Shown here: piece by piece, positions 16,421 through 24,143 of the stretch
Layout of the letters: each line of letters starts with the position of its first letter
Position numbering within the stretch: position 1 is the first letter of the stretch
Source of the DNA: RUG14130 sp045598325
GTDB lineage: Bacteria; Bacillota; Clostridia; Christensenellales; Aristaeellaceae
Assembly (NCBI GenBank): GCA_045598325.1
Contig: JAZLLT010000014.1
Span: 1 to 24,143 of the forward strand
DNA length: 24,143 nt
Direction: 5' to 3'
Made by a program: the position numbers and the translations under genes
The notes under the pieces: model-generated
What the model was told of the DNA's origin: nothing
The model's database searches: none
What the model saw: only the letters and a program-made list of their open reading frames with translations

Positions 16421-16452
16421 ACGGGAACCCTGCAAATGCGCAGGGTTCCTGT
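16421..16452 (+). other. Intercistronic stem-loop after the SBP gene
   Basis: GGAACCCTGC (16424-16433) pairs perfectly with GCAGGGTTCC (16440-16449) around AAATGC. Three further pairs (one G-U) extend it to 16421 and 16452. There is no T-run, so read-through to the glycosidase gene is expected. Stem-loops after SBP genes are a known way to keep the SBP message abundant. Confidence 0.6.
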
Positions 16453-16500
16453 CCGTAAGGAGAACGCGCCGCATCGGGCGGCGCCGACAGGAGTCCGGTT

Positions 16501-18588
16501 ATGAAAAAAACCATCAGGAACTGGTCCCAAATGGCAGACTGGGGTCATTACAACAGAAAATATATCAACGCCGTCATGCATAAGGATGAGCTGTTCGAGA
16601 TTCGCACCGGCATCGAAAGGACGGACGGAACGCGAGGAAGCGACTGCTTTACATGGAGCGGCATCCAGGGAAATCCGTCCTTTGATTACTATACCGAAGC
16701 CCGGGTCGAGCACATGGGTCCCGTTTCCCTGACGGGCGGATATTCCCTTCTGACCCTGCGGTATGAGGATTTTGTGTTCGATCTTTCATTTGCCTGCGGT
16801 GAGGCGGGCTTTGTCTATAAGCTTTCTCCCGTCACCTTCAGCCGCCTGTACCGCTTCACCATCGGCTTTTTCGTGGGCAGCCGCCTGAAGCAGCCCATAG
16901 GAGCCGTTGTGCCCGGGGATCACGGCTTTACGATGATAAACCACCGTACGGGCAGCAAAATCGAGGTGTATGTCCTGTGCGGCGGCATGGAAATAAGGGA
17001 GAACACGGTGCTTGCCGACGCGGCGCAGACCGTATACATCACGGATATGCGCGGCGCGAGTGCCGAGCGGCTGGAAGAGATGATCAGCGAAGCGCACCGG
17101 CGCGAGGAAGCGCTCTGTGTCAGGGGCACGGGTTATCTTGGAGGCGAGACCGTTCCGTCCATGATTTGGGCGGCGGGCTGGAACAAGGTATATGACCACA
17201 TGAACGGCGCTTTCCAAATCGATGTGTCGCGTCTTTGGGCACCCGAATCCTGCTATTACAGTTTTTACTGGGATAACCTGCTGGACGCGCTGCCCGCGGC
17301 GCTCCGCCACAAGGAATCCGCCTATGACCAGTTCGAATCCATCTGCAGCGAATTCAAAAACGGGTATCTGCCGCAATGCTGTTGGGAATGGGGTTCCTCC
17401 TCCATGATTAATCCGCCCATCGGCAGCTACTGCCTGTGGAAGCTTTACCGGCAGTTCGGTGAAATCGAGCCGCTCAAACTGTATTTCCCGTATTTTTATG
17501 AGACGAACCGCGTTCTGTCCGCCCGGAAAAGCGACGCGGCGACCGGACTCATCACACTGTTGGGTCCGGAGGGTGCGGACAGGGTCCTCAAAGTTTCGGA
17601 AACTTCCGAGGCGATGGAGGGGGCGCTTGCGACCGGACTGGACAACAGCCCGATGTACGCGGAGAAGGAAAACTTCATCGATGTGGGAATGAGCTCCGTC
17701 TACGCGCTGGACTGCCTTTGCCTGAGCATGATTGCCGGAGAACTGGGTGATGCGGAAAAATGCGCGGAAATGAAAAACGCGTACGAAAAGGCCGCTTCCG
17801 CGATCAACATGTATCTATGGGACGAGGATAACGGCATCTACTGCAACCGCGGTCTTGACGGCAGCTACAAGACCGTCTATACCCCGACGAGCTTCTATCC
17901 GATGCTGGCCTGTGATATCCCGGAGGAACGCCTTGTGCGCCTTGTCCGCGGACATCTGCTCAATCCCACAGAATTCTGGGGGGAATATGTCATTCCGAGC
18001 GTCGATAAGCGTCATCCGTCCTATCAGAAGCAGGATTACTGGGAGGGCTGCGCCTGGGCGCCGATGAATTTTCTGGTATACGAGGGCCTGCGCAGCCGCG
18101 GACAATATGACGCGGCGTCCATGCTCGCCGGAAAGAGCACGGATATGTACGCGTTCAACCGGGAACGCTTCGGCTGGGTGCTCGAAAATTACAGCACCGT
18201 CACCGGCTCCATCACGCCCAACTGCGTACCCATGTATACCTGGGGAACGCTGATGGCCTATACCGGTGTTCAGGAACTGATACGGATGAGCATGAGCGGC
18301 ATCGAGTTCGGTTCATTCATGACGAAGGAACAGGGAATCGTAAACATTCCCGTGCGGGGACATTCGCTGAGCGTGTTCACGGGCGAAGGCATCCGCATCG
18401 AAGCGGACGGCGTGACGCTCCTCAAAACGGATGTGCCCGCCGTAATCAAGCTCGATCTGTCCGGTCCCTCCCGCCTGCGGGTGTTGACCCGCGGGAGCGG
18501 CACGATAACGACAGATGAGGGAATTTCCACGCTGCGTGAAGGCGAAACAGAGGTCCCGTTCGGCGCGGGAAGAGCGTACTTTTCATAA
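16501..18588 (+). CDS. Cytoplasmic GH63/GH37-like inverting glycosidase
   Basis: This 695-residue protein has no signal peptide; AGGAG lies 8 nt before the ATG. Residues 1-210 look like a beta-sandwich. Residues about 215-590 form an (alpha/alpha)6 barrel like GH63/GH37 (trehalase, mannosylglycerate hydrolase, YgjK). Family-type signatures are YSFYWDNLLDALPAAL (near 257), GLDNSPMY with Asp381 in the place of the general acid, YWEGCAWAPMNFLVYEGL (513-530), and WVLENYS with Glu562 in the place of the general base. The last 100 residues are a second beta-domain. It sits after the SBP gene, separated only by a hairpin, so it probably cleaves the imported oligosaccharide. The exact linkage (alpha-glucosidic or alpha-mannosidic in known members) cannot be read from sequence. 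Confidence 0.8.
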   Translation: MKKTIRNWSQMADWGHYNRKYINAVMHKDELFEIRTGIERTDGTRGSDCFTWSGIQGNPSFDYYTEARVEHMGPVSLTGGYSLLTLRYEDFVFDLSFACGEAGFVYKLSPVTFSRLYRFTIGFFVGSRLKQPIGAVVPGDHGFTMINHRTGSKIEVYVLCGGMEIRENTVLADAAQTVYITDMRGASAERLEEMISEAHRREEALCVRGTGYLGGETVPSMIWAAGWNKVYDHMNGAFQIDVSRLWAPESCYYSFYWDNLLDALPAALRHKESAYDQFESICSEFKNGYLPQCCWEWGSSSMINPPIGSYCLWKLYRQFGEIEPLKLYFPYFYETNRVLSARKSDAATGLITLLGPEGADRVLKVSETSEAMEGALATGLDNSPMYAEKENFIDVGMSSVYALDCLCLSMIAGELGDAEKCAEMKNAYEKAASAINMYLWDEDNGIYCNRGLDGSYKTVYTPTSFYPMLACDIPEERLVRLVRGHLLNPTEFWGEYVIPSVDKRHPSYQKQDYWEGCAWAPMNFLVYEGLRSRGQYDAASMLAGKSTDMYAFNRERFGWVLENYSTVTGSITPNCVPMYTWGTLMAYTGVQELIRMSMSGIEFGSFMTKEQGIVNIPVRGHSLSVFTGEGIRIEADGVTLLKTDVPAVIKLDLSGPSRLRVLTRGSGTITTDEGISTLREGETEVPFGAGRAYFS

Positions 18589-18610
18589 TATCTGTAACGG
18601 GGTGAGACCA

Positions 18611-20497
18611 ATGAAGCATCCTACGGTGCTATTCCAAAGAGCGCCCGGCAGCGCGGACGGCGTGTACACGGAGCGCGGGGACGCCTTGAGCGTCACCATC
18701 GGCGGCAGCTGTGACAGCGCCTATATCGGTTTTTCGGCGGAATTTTCGGCGGACGGCAGCGAATATGTTCTGTTTCCCGCCTGCTGTTATAACGGGAACC
18801 GCTTCCGCTCCGTAAAGCGGGAGTACCCGCCCATGTTCCGCGCAGATGAGGCATCTGCCGGCATGCCCGTGACCATCACGGATGTCATACGCCTGAATGA
18901 GGACGGCAGCGGCATCATCGAGGTCACGACGGGGGATGTCAGCGTTCCCTGCGTAGGCGTGTATTCGAAAACGGAAAAGCGGGCAATACTGCTGTTCACC
19001 GTTCAGCAGATCGGCGGGATCAATCTCGGTCTGTCCTATGAAAAAGGAAAAATCGGCATCACATATCCGCATATGCGCAAAAACGGCATTTACCGCTGGC
19101 CGTTCATGCGCCATGACTCGGATCCCGGTATGTCCTTCCGGGCGGGAGAGACCATCGAAATCCCGTATAAGCTCTTTGATTTTCCCTGCGAAAGCATGGA
19201 GGAATTTTTCCGTACCTTCTTTGAAAACCGCAAATGTATGGGCATGGACGCGGAGCGCCCCGGGATACTGCCTTTTGAGGAACAGTTCGAGATACAGAAA
19301 AACAAATTCAACGCAATGAACTGGCAGCCGGGCGCGGAGTTCTACCGCACCGTTCCCTTCGGGGACGCCTGTCTAGCCTGGCAGCCGGGCTGGGTCGGAG
19401 GCGGAATGTCCGGCTATGCGCTTATGAAGCTCGGCGGAGAAACCGAGTGGCAGCGGGGCGAGGCGACGCTCAGGCATCTGTTCCGCACGCAGGCGCCCTG
19501 CGGGCTGTTTTATGAGGGCACGGATGAGAACGGAAAAATCGTATACGAAAAAGGCGGCGTGAATCCGCTGCTCATACGGAAATCCGCGGACATGCTGCTG
19601 TTTCTGTTCAAGTATTTCAAACTGTATGAGGAGCGGAACCGCCCCATTCCGGAGGCGTTCCTTTCGGGCACGCGGAAGCTTGCGGACGCGTTCGTGTCCC
19701 TTTGGGAGAAATATCATCAGTTCGGGCAGTTTATCTGCGCTGATACGGGCGAAATCTTCGCGGGCGGCTCCACGAGCGGTGCCATCGCGCCCGCCGGTCT
19801 TGTGTGCGCCTGCCGCTTTTTCGGGGACAGACGCTATCTTGACATCGCGCTTCAAAGTGCGGAGCAATACTATACCCGCGACGCGCTCATTGGCTATACG
19901 ACCGGAGGCCCCGGGGAGATCCTTCAGGGTCCGGACAGCGAGAGCGCATTCGGACTGCTCGAAAGTTTTGTGACCTTATATGAAGAGACCGGGGACGGAA
20001 AATGGCTTGACCGTGCTGAATTCATGCTGCACCTGTGCAGCAGCTGGGTCGTAAGCTACAATTACCGTTTTCCGGAGGGGAGCGAGTTTGCCCGCCTCGG
20101 CATGAAGACCGTGGGCAGCGTGTTCGCCAATGTTCAAAACAAGCATTCCGCGCCCGGAATCTGCACGCTTTCGGGCGACAGCATCCTGAAGCTCTACCGC
20201 TTTACGGGCAAGGAATCCTATCTCGAACTGCTCCGGGATATTGCCCTCACCATCAGCCAGTATATGTCCACGGACGAGCGCCCGGTTTATTCCTGGGATG
20301 TTCCCAAGGATGCCAGTCTGCTCAATGACGACACCATCCGCGCGCCGCGCGAGAAGCTGCCGCAGGGCTTTATCTGCGAGCGGGTGAATATGTCCGACTG
20401 GGAGAGCGAACGGTGCGTGGGCGGCGTGTTCAACGGCAGCTGCTGGTGTGAGACTTCGAACCTCTTGATGCTGGCGGAGGTCGCGCCGTATCTGTAA
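18611..20497 (+). CDS. Putative (alpha/alpha)-barrel carbohydrate-active enzyme of unrecognised family
   Basis: The start at 18611 (628 aa) is preceded by GGGGTGAG; an ATG at 18515 lies inside the previous gene. There is no signal peptide. Residues 1-200 look beta-rich. Residues about 230-620 are helix-rich with hairpin repeats like a six-hairpin glycosidase: AWQPGWVGGGMSGYALMKLG, then paired helices ending in YTTGGPGEILQGPDSESAFG and LLESFVTLYEETGDGKWLDR, and finally CVGGVFNGSCWCETSNLLML. Conserved-looking acidic and aromatic residues fit a sugar pocket (Asp/Glu in GPDSESA; WCE near the end). I do not recognise the family and no catalytic pair can be assigned. Its place as last gene of the operon, 22 bp after a glycosidase, suggests action on the same imported saccharide. 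Confidence 0.6.
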   Translation: MKHPTVLFQRAPGSADGVYTERGDALSVTIGGSCDSAYIGFSAEFSADGSEYVLFPACCYNGNRFRSVKREYPPMFRADEASAGMPVTITDVIRLNEDGSGIIEVTTGDVSVPCVGVYSKTEKRAILLFTVQQIGGINLGLSYEKGKIGITYPHMRKNGIYRWPFMRHDSDPGMSFRAGETIEIPYKLFDFPCESMEEFFRTFFENRKCMGMDAERPGILPFEEQFEIQKNKFNAMNWQPGAEFYRTVPFGDACLAWQPGWVGGGMSGYALMKLGGETEWQRGEATLRHLFRTQAPCGLFYEGTDENGKIVYEKGGVNPLLIRKSADMLLFLFKYFKLYEERNRPIPEAFLSGTRKLADAFVSLWEKYHQFGQFICADTGEIFAGGSTSGAIAPAGLVCACRFFGDRRYLDIALQSAEQYYTRDALIGYTTGGPGEILQGPDSESAFGLLESFVTLYEETGDGKWLDRAEFMLHLCSSWVVSYNYRFPEGSEFARLGMKTVGSVFANVQNKHSAPGICTLSGDSILKLYRFTGKESYLELLRDIALTISQYMSTDERPVYSWDVPKDASLLNDDTIRAPREKLPQGFICERVNMSDWESERCVGGVFNGSCWCETSNLLMLAEVAPYL

Positions 20498-20505
20498 ATG
20501 CGCAC

Positions 20506-20542
20506 AAAAAAACAGGGCCGGTCCTTTTCGACCGGCCCTGTT
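20506..20542 (-). terminator. Strong intrinsic terminator between convergent genes
   Basis: A 13-bp perfect stem (20511-20523 with 20530-20542, GC-rich, loop CTTTTC) lies between the stops at 20497 (+) and 20548 (-). On the minus strand it runs into seven T residues (complement of 20506-20512), a textbook terminator. On the plus strand it is followed by TCTGCGCT, a poor T-tract, so it stops the plus operon less well. Confidence 0.85.
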
Positions 20543-20547
20543 CTGCG

Positions 20548-22077
20548 CTATTTGTTCACGGTAATGACCTTGCGGCCGCCCTCCCAAAGCACTTCCGCTT
20601 CGACGGGACAGGATGCTTCAATCGTGATATCGGGTTCATCTGTCTTTGAAGCGCGCCTTTCGCAGCGCAGGTTTACGGAACCGCTGCCGAAGGGATAAGC
20701 GGTGATGCCGTGCGCTTCGGTCAACCGCACATCCCAGCGCAACTTTCCGTGTACCGGATCGCCCTTGATGCCCATGATGTATTCGTACAGGATCGAGGTG
20801 TGGAACAAACCGCTCCAGCCCACAAAATCCCTTGCGCCGAGATGCCCGTCCACGATGCCCGGGGCGGGATATTCCGGCGCGTAGTTTTCCCAAACAGTTC
20901 CGGTATCCAGAAAAACGCGGGTGACATGGTCCACGCAGGCGCGCGCGATGTCGTGCGCAAGGGCGTCATACCCGTTATGTTCAAGCCCGCGCAGGATCAT
21001 GTAGTTGGTCGGCGCCCACACGGAGCCGCGCCAGTAACCGCCGTAATCGCAGTATGCGGGATCGTCCGCGGAGAGCGTGGGCACGCGGTTGGGACGCTTG
21101 AATTCCGTTTCGTTGTTCAGATGCGCAACGAAACGCTCCATGCGTTCCGTCGGTACGGCATCCGCTATGAGCGCCCAGTAAGCTGCTACGGATTTGACCC
21201 CATTTAGACGGCCGTCGCGCCGTTCATCATAGTAAAAGGCATCCTTTTCCGACCAGAGGCGACCGTTGACGATGCGCAGGAGCAGCTCGATTTCCGCCGA
21301 AAGAGGCGGAATATCCTCCTCATGCCCCAGCTCGCGCGCCATATTCACAAGGCAGCGGGCGTCCAGAAGCGCTTGCAGCGTCGCGTCTATCCAGACCATG
21401 TGTCCGGTGGAGTAGTTCACATCCAGCCCGGGCTCCAGACGCGGCTGATTGTCCATGCCGCAGCCCCAGCCGGTGGACCAGTACGAACCGTCCCGCCAGG
21501 TATGATGCTCCGCCATCCACTCGTGATAGGCCAGCAGGGGGTAATATACATCGTTCAGGCGTGCCTTGTCCGCGGTGGTTTTGTAATACTCCCATTCGCA
21601 CCAGGCCATGACCTCGGGACCGGTGGCGCAGGGGTCAAAGCGCGTGAAATGCTCGCCTGCCGCATTCTCCCGTATCTCGCGGCAGATGAACCCGTCCCTG
21701 TGCTGACGGGCGTACAGATTGTCCAGCGTCTTTTGGAAAGGAAAGGCCCGCGAGCCGTAGCGGCCGAACATGAGAATAAAAACCGAATCCCACATAAAGA
21801 GATAGCCGTTGAAGGCCGTGTCGATGAAGGCGGACTTGAAGCCGCTCTCCGTATCCGGCATGCGCAGATTGGAAAACGCGATCCTCCACACCTTATCATG
21901 GCAGGCGATCACATCCTCATGCCCCTCCCAGTAGGGTTGGGGCAGCAGATGACGGCTGCCCTCATAGGTCGGCAGAGCGCCGCATTCCGTTTCCCGCGCG
22001 GGGAACGGATTTTGTGCCGCGTGCGCGTTCGGCACATAAGTAAGCTCCTGATCCGGCAGAAAATTCGCTTTTTCCAT
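20548..22077 (-). CDS. Cytoplasmic GH63/GH37-like glycosidase (second copy of the fold)
   Basis: The start at 22077 (MEKANF, 509 aa) is set by GGAGGA 5-6 nt upstream; an ATG at 22161 has no SD. No signal peptide is seen, so it is cytoplasmic. Nearly the whole chain is an (alpha/alpha)6 barrel. Signatures are LFMWDSVFILMFGRYG (Asp97), GCGMDNQPRL with Asp209 at the general-acid place, YWRGSVWAPTNYMILRGL (from 348) as in trehalase/GH63, and TVWENYAPEYPAPG with Glu397 at the general-base place. It lacks the N-terminal beta-domain of the 16501 gene, so the two are not simple duplicates. It is convergent with the plus-strand operon, ends in a strong terminator and has no clear promoter that I can define. 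Likely a partner enzyme for the same sugar pathway; substrate not assigned. Confidence 0.82.
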   Translation of the reverse strand: MEKANFLPDQELTYVPNAHAAQNPFPARETECGALPTYEGSRHLLPQPYWEGHEDVIACHDKVWRIAFSNLRMPDTESGFKSAFIDTAFNGYLFMWDSVFILMFGRYGSRAFPFQKTLDNLYARQHRDGFICREIRENAAGEHFTRFDPCATGPEVMAWCEWEYYKTTADKARLNDVYYPLLAYHEWMAEHHTWRDGSYWSTGWGCGMDNQPRLEPGLDVNYSTGHMVWIDATLQALLDARCLVNMARELGHEEDIPPLSAEIELLLRIVNGRLWSEKDAFYYDERRDGRLNGVKSVAAYWALIADAVPTERMERFVAHLNNETEFKRPNRVPTLSADDPAYCDYGGYWRGSVWAPTNYMILRGLEHNGYDALAHDIARACVDHVTRVFLDTGTVWENYAPEYPAPGIVDGHLGARDFVGWSGLFHTSILYEYIMGIKGDPVHGKLRWDVRLTEAHGITAYPFGSGSVNLRCERRASKTDEPDITIEASCPVEAEVLWEGGRKVITVNK

Positions 22078-22208
22078 ACTGTCCTCCGATAAATACGATG
22101 CGGTCCGCTTGAACCGGAGCTTTCCGCAGCGGGAAAATAGACATTTCGGTTTCCGATGCAATTATCCAAGCATGGATTCAGATTTTCCCTCAAAACCACA
22201 TTAATACA

Positions 22209-22421
22209 TCAGATCACCCAAACGGAAATCGAATAGATATCCCTGTCAATTGCACCGACCGACAACCTCATGCAGATAATCGCGCCTTTTCCTCTCGCAG
22301 TTGATGTTTTATCCGACAGCGAAAGTACTTTTGTAAGTTCCGTTCCCGGATTGGCTGTCTTTTTGATTTCCAACGAGTTCAGCTCTCCGTCATGCTCCAG
22401 AATCAGATTGATTTCCTTACT
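22209..22421 (-). pseudogene. C-terminal remnant of a second DUF4143 ATPase
   Basis: Reading the minus strand from 22421 to the TGA at 22209 gives 70 codons that match the end of AAA/DUF4143 proteins: SKEINLILEHDGELNSLEIK, then KTANPG, GAIICM and the closing DRDIYSISVWVI. Compare the intact neighbour, which has KEIDLLMTGPDRLYPMEVKK and ends NREAWLCPVSLI. There is an in-frame TAA (22422-22424) where homologs have Y-x-RD-x-D, and no start codon, so this is a broken end piece. The remainder of the protein is absent from the window. Confidence 0.7.
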
Positions 22422-22588
22422 TTATATGTTGAGGACGGCGGCAGTTTCTTTTTCAAGTTCGTCAGTCGAACCAATATCTATCTTTGCTTCCATGGAGTTA
22501 TGCTTCTCTACCACTCTGTAACTTTGTCTGACACTTTTGATAAACAGAACCGGATAAGCTGTCACTCATAAGATATTTCTTATATCAA
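22422..22588 (-). other. Short frame of unknown origin between ATPase and DUF4143 remnant
   Basis: A frame opens with GTG at 22565 directly after a TGA and runs 47 codons to TAA at 22422 (it includes YPVLFIKSVRQSYRVVEK and MEAKIDIGSTDELEKE). I see no SD and no family match. It is probably a decayed fragment lying between two related ATPase sequences. From 22078 to 22208, upstream of the glycosidase, I see no gene and no firm promoter. Confidence 0.3.
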
Positions 22589-23815
22589 TCAAATCAAAGA
22601 CACCGGGCAAAGCCAAGCCTCTCGATTGATCGGGAATAACGCATCTGCCGAACACAATATGAGCCCCGGCATAACCTTGAGGTTGAATTTATCGAGCACA
22701 CCAAAGTTTTTGTCAGGAGCCGATGGATTCTTGGCTTTTTTGACTTCCATCGGATACAGACGATCCGGACCGGTCATCAGAAGGTCGATCTCTTTCTTAT
22801 CAATGTCCCTATAGTAATACAGATTTGGCTCTTTACCGCTGTTAAAATAGCTTTTCAAGATCTCTCCGACAACAAAGGTTTCAAAAAACGCGCCGGCAGC
22901 ATTGCCATTCATGAGTGTCTCCGCGGTAGGCCAACTGGTCAGGTACGCCGCAAGGCCTGTATCGAGGAAGTAGCATTTCGGGGTCTTGACAAGACGCTTG
23001 CTTATGTTGCTGTAATACGGTTTGAGAACATAAATGATACCCGAACATTCCAAAATGGCAATCCATTCCTTTACCGTAGGGGCGGATACGCCGATCTCTC
23101 TGGAAATCGTTTCATATACAAGTTCCTGCGCCGTATTTGCTGCGAGATAAGTGACCAGTGTTCTGAATTCGTCAAGCTTGCCTACCTGTTCAAGCGCACT
23201 TACATCCCGCTCAATATAAGTGTTCATATACCCGGAATAATATAAATCGCGGTCCATTGTTCTGTCGCTGACGAGCTTGGGAAGACCGCCCAGGAAAATG
23301 CGCTCATAGATCTCCTTGAGCGTTTTGCCATCGGTCTGCTTGCTTTTAAGCACATCGATTTCAGGCACGAAAGGAACGGAATAACGCCCATCGATTTCCC
23401 TTTGAGACAATGGGAGCATTGTGAAAATCGCTGCTCTTCCAGCAAGAGATTCCGATACATTCTTCATCATGACGAACTTCTGTGAACCTGTCAGCCAAAT
23501 CATACCGTTCGGGTTTTCGCCGTGATCAGAAGCATTGTCAACAAGATCCTTGATGGCGAGCAAAAAAGACGGTACACGCTGGAACTCATCGATGAGTAAT
23601 TTGTGTCCATAAGTTTCAAAGAACAGCGCCGGATCGTTCTCTGCGAGCCGTCTTGTTTCAAGCCGGTCAAATGACACATACACGCGATCGTTCTCCGAGA
23701 TATGTTTGAGCATGGTGGACTTGCCGGTCTGTCTTTGTCCGCAGACCATCACGACCGGATACTGCACGGATGCCTTCAAGATCGCTTCTTCCATATTCCG
23801 CTTGATATAAACCAT
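22589..23815 (-). CDS. AAA-family ATPase with DUF4143 domain
   Basis: The start is uncertain between ATG 23815 (408 aa, GAGG just upstream, begins MVYIKRNMEE like its relatives) and ATG 23827 (412 aa, no SD); I prefer 23815. Residues 26-34 are the Walker A motif GQRQTGKST, and KLLIDEFQRV (about 72-81) is Walker B. WLTGSQKFVMM (near 108-118) is the sensor region, and LAGRAAIFTMLPLSQREI is family-typical. A winged-helix-like part (ISREIGVSAPTVKEWI) and the C-terminal DUF4143 part (YYYRDIDKKEIDLLM, YPMEVKKAKNP) follow; the latter resembles a PD-(D/E)XK fold (D...E-x-K) by pattern. Cellular role unknown in this large family. Base composition is visibly lower in GC than the sugar operon, which suggests a different origin. 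Confidence 0.9.
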   Translation of the reverse strand: MVYIKRNMEEAILKASVQYPVVMVCGQRQTGKSTMLKHISENDRVYVSFDRLETRRLAENDPALFFETYGHKLLIDEFQRVPSFLLAIKDLVDNASDHGENPNGMIWLTGSQKFVMMKNVSESLAGRAAIFTMLPLSQREIDGRYSVPFVPEIDVLKSKQTDGKTLKEIYERIFLGGLPKLVSDRTMDRDLYYSGYMNTYIERDVSALEQVGKLDEFRTLVTYLAANTAQELVYETISREIGVSAPTVKEWIAILECSGIIYVLKPYYSNISKRLVKTPKCYFLDTGLAAYLTSWPTAETLMNGNAAGAFFETFVVGEILKSYFNSGKEPNLYYYRDIDKKEIDLLMTGPDRLYPMEVKKAKNPSAPDKNFGVLDKFNLKVMPGLILCSADALFPINREAWLCPVSLI

Positions 23816-23843
23816 ATAATACCTCATGCCAAAACGAGAAATC

Positions 23844-23857
23844 TAAAGTCGACTTTA
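23844..23857. promoter_or_regulatory. 14-bp perfect palindrome over the ATPase transcription start
   Basis: TAAAGTCGACTTTA (23844-23857) lies immediately downstream of the -10 box, and its centre (23850/23851) is where transcription should begin. A site there would block initiation if bound, so it is a candidate repressor operator; the binder is unknown. Confidence 0.5.
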
Positions 23858-23884
23858 TTATACTCGGTTTATGACGGATGTCAA
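23857..23884 (-). promoter_or_regulatory. Consensus SigA promoter for the AAA/DUF4143 gene
   Basis: On the minus strand: TTGACA (23884-23879), 16-bp spacer, TATAAT (23862-23857). Both hexamers are perfect. Its -35 overlaps the first codons of the SBP fragment reading the other way. Confidence 0.75.
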
Positions 23885-24143
23885 GTGTGTTATACAGAAG
23901 AGCCTATGTGTATGGGCAGATCAACGCGAATACTGTAGATGGAGTAAAGAACACATATACTGTCCCGTTCCATATTAGGTATGACTGGATGCAGGATCTG
24001 GAACTTGAGATGCCGGAAACCATTTGGGACTTGATTGATATTGGTATGGATATGCAAGCCCAGGATGCCAACGGCAATGGTGTGATTGGTGATGAGGTTT
24101 TCTACATCTCTCCCGCTGAAGCATTCTATGGACTTGGCGATGC
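23878..24143 (+). pseudogene. 5'-truncated solute-binding protein fragment (runs off right edge)
   Basis: A plus-strand frame opens after a TGA with ATG at 23878 and stays open to the window end (88 codons). From about codon 9 it reads like the interior of a large SBP: AYVYGQINANTVDGV, then HIRYDWMQDLELEMPETIWD and MQAQDANGNG, as in the usual RxDWLDKLGLxxPxT...DPNGNG. In intact SBPs this part lies more than 100 residues in, after a signal peptide, which is absent here. No SD is present, and the putative ATG sits on the -35 box of the divergent ATPase gene. I read it as an SBP gene cut by whatever brought in the ATPase; a window artefact cannot explain the missing 5' end. Confidence 0.6.

Noticed and set aside
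14699..16474. Minus-strand open frame of 591 codons opposite the SBP
   Set aside because: Antisense shadow of a clear lipoprotein SBP; no family features and no start signals.
22270..22521. Plus-strand 83-codon open frame
   Set aside because: It is antisense to the DUF4143 remnant and has Ser-rich low-complexity sequence.
1..24143. tRNA, rRNA, CRISPR arrays and riboswitches
   Set aside because: I looked for cloverleaf ends, conserved rRNA segments and regularly spaced repeats and saw none; leaders ahead of operons are short.

Overview
The window looks like part of a Gram-positive, anaerobic, gut-type Bacillota (Clostridia-like) chromosome. Evidence: strong AGGAGG ribosome sites, SigA-type promoters, lipobox lipoproteins, LplB/YtcP-type sugar ABC permeases, membrane-anchored AraC regulators and no SusC/SusD-like genes. 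Most of it is GC-rich by eye. Lower-GC stretches at about 5.25-5.8 kb and 22.2-24.1 kb hold mobile or foreign-looking debris.

Left part (1-5250): a minus-strand operon reads off the left edge. It encodes a small exported protein (135 aa), a sugar-type solute-binding protein (SBP), and a second SBP fused to tandem CBM35/CBM6-like carbohydrate-binding modules. The last gene is still open at base 1. A divergent cupin-type AraC regulator is the likely controller. Next comes a gene-poor stretch (5251-5794) with an 18-bp perfect inverted repeat and the 5' stub of an IS66-type tnpA.

Central part (5795-20497): a two-TM AraC-type sensor-regulator faces a nine-gene-scale plus-strand carbohydrate operon that actually contains eight genes. 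In order they are: a secreted CBM-like protein; a lipoprotein with a right-handed beta-helix and an F5/8C (CBM32-like) domain; a TM-anchored beta-rich surface protein; an LplB-type permease; an LplC/YtcP-type permease with an extra N-terminal 4-TM region; a lipoprotein SBP; a cytoplasmic GH63/GH37-like glycosidase; and a cytoplasmic protein that looks like an alpha/alpha-barrel enzyme of unrecognised family. A second GH63/GH37-like enzyme converges from the minus strand (20548-22077), sharing a terminator hairpin. No ABC ATPase is present, as is usual for transporters that borrow an MsmX-like ATPase.

The simplest model is glycan capture and trimming at the cell surface (genes at 8326, 9070 and 11437), import of oligosaccharide by the SBP and two permeases, and cytoplasmic cleavage by inverting six-hairpin glycosidases. 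The TM AraC protein would switch the operon on, possibly through a direct repeat in the divergent promoter region. The substrate cannot be read from the sequence.

Right part (22.2-24.1 kb): an AAA ATPase/DUF4143 gene with a near-perfect promoter and a 14-bp palindrome over its predicted start site. The C-terminal remnant of a second DUF4143 protein lies just downstream. A 5'-truncated SBP fragment runs off the right edge, starting within the ATPase promoter. Recurrent GC-rich intercistronic hairpins without T-tracts follow genes for exported proteins in both operons.
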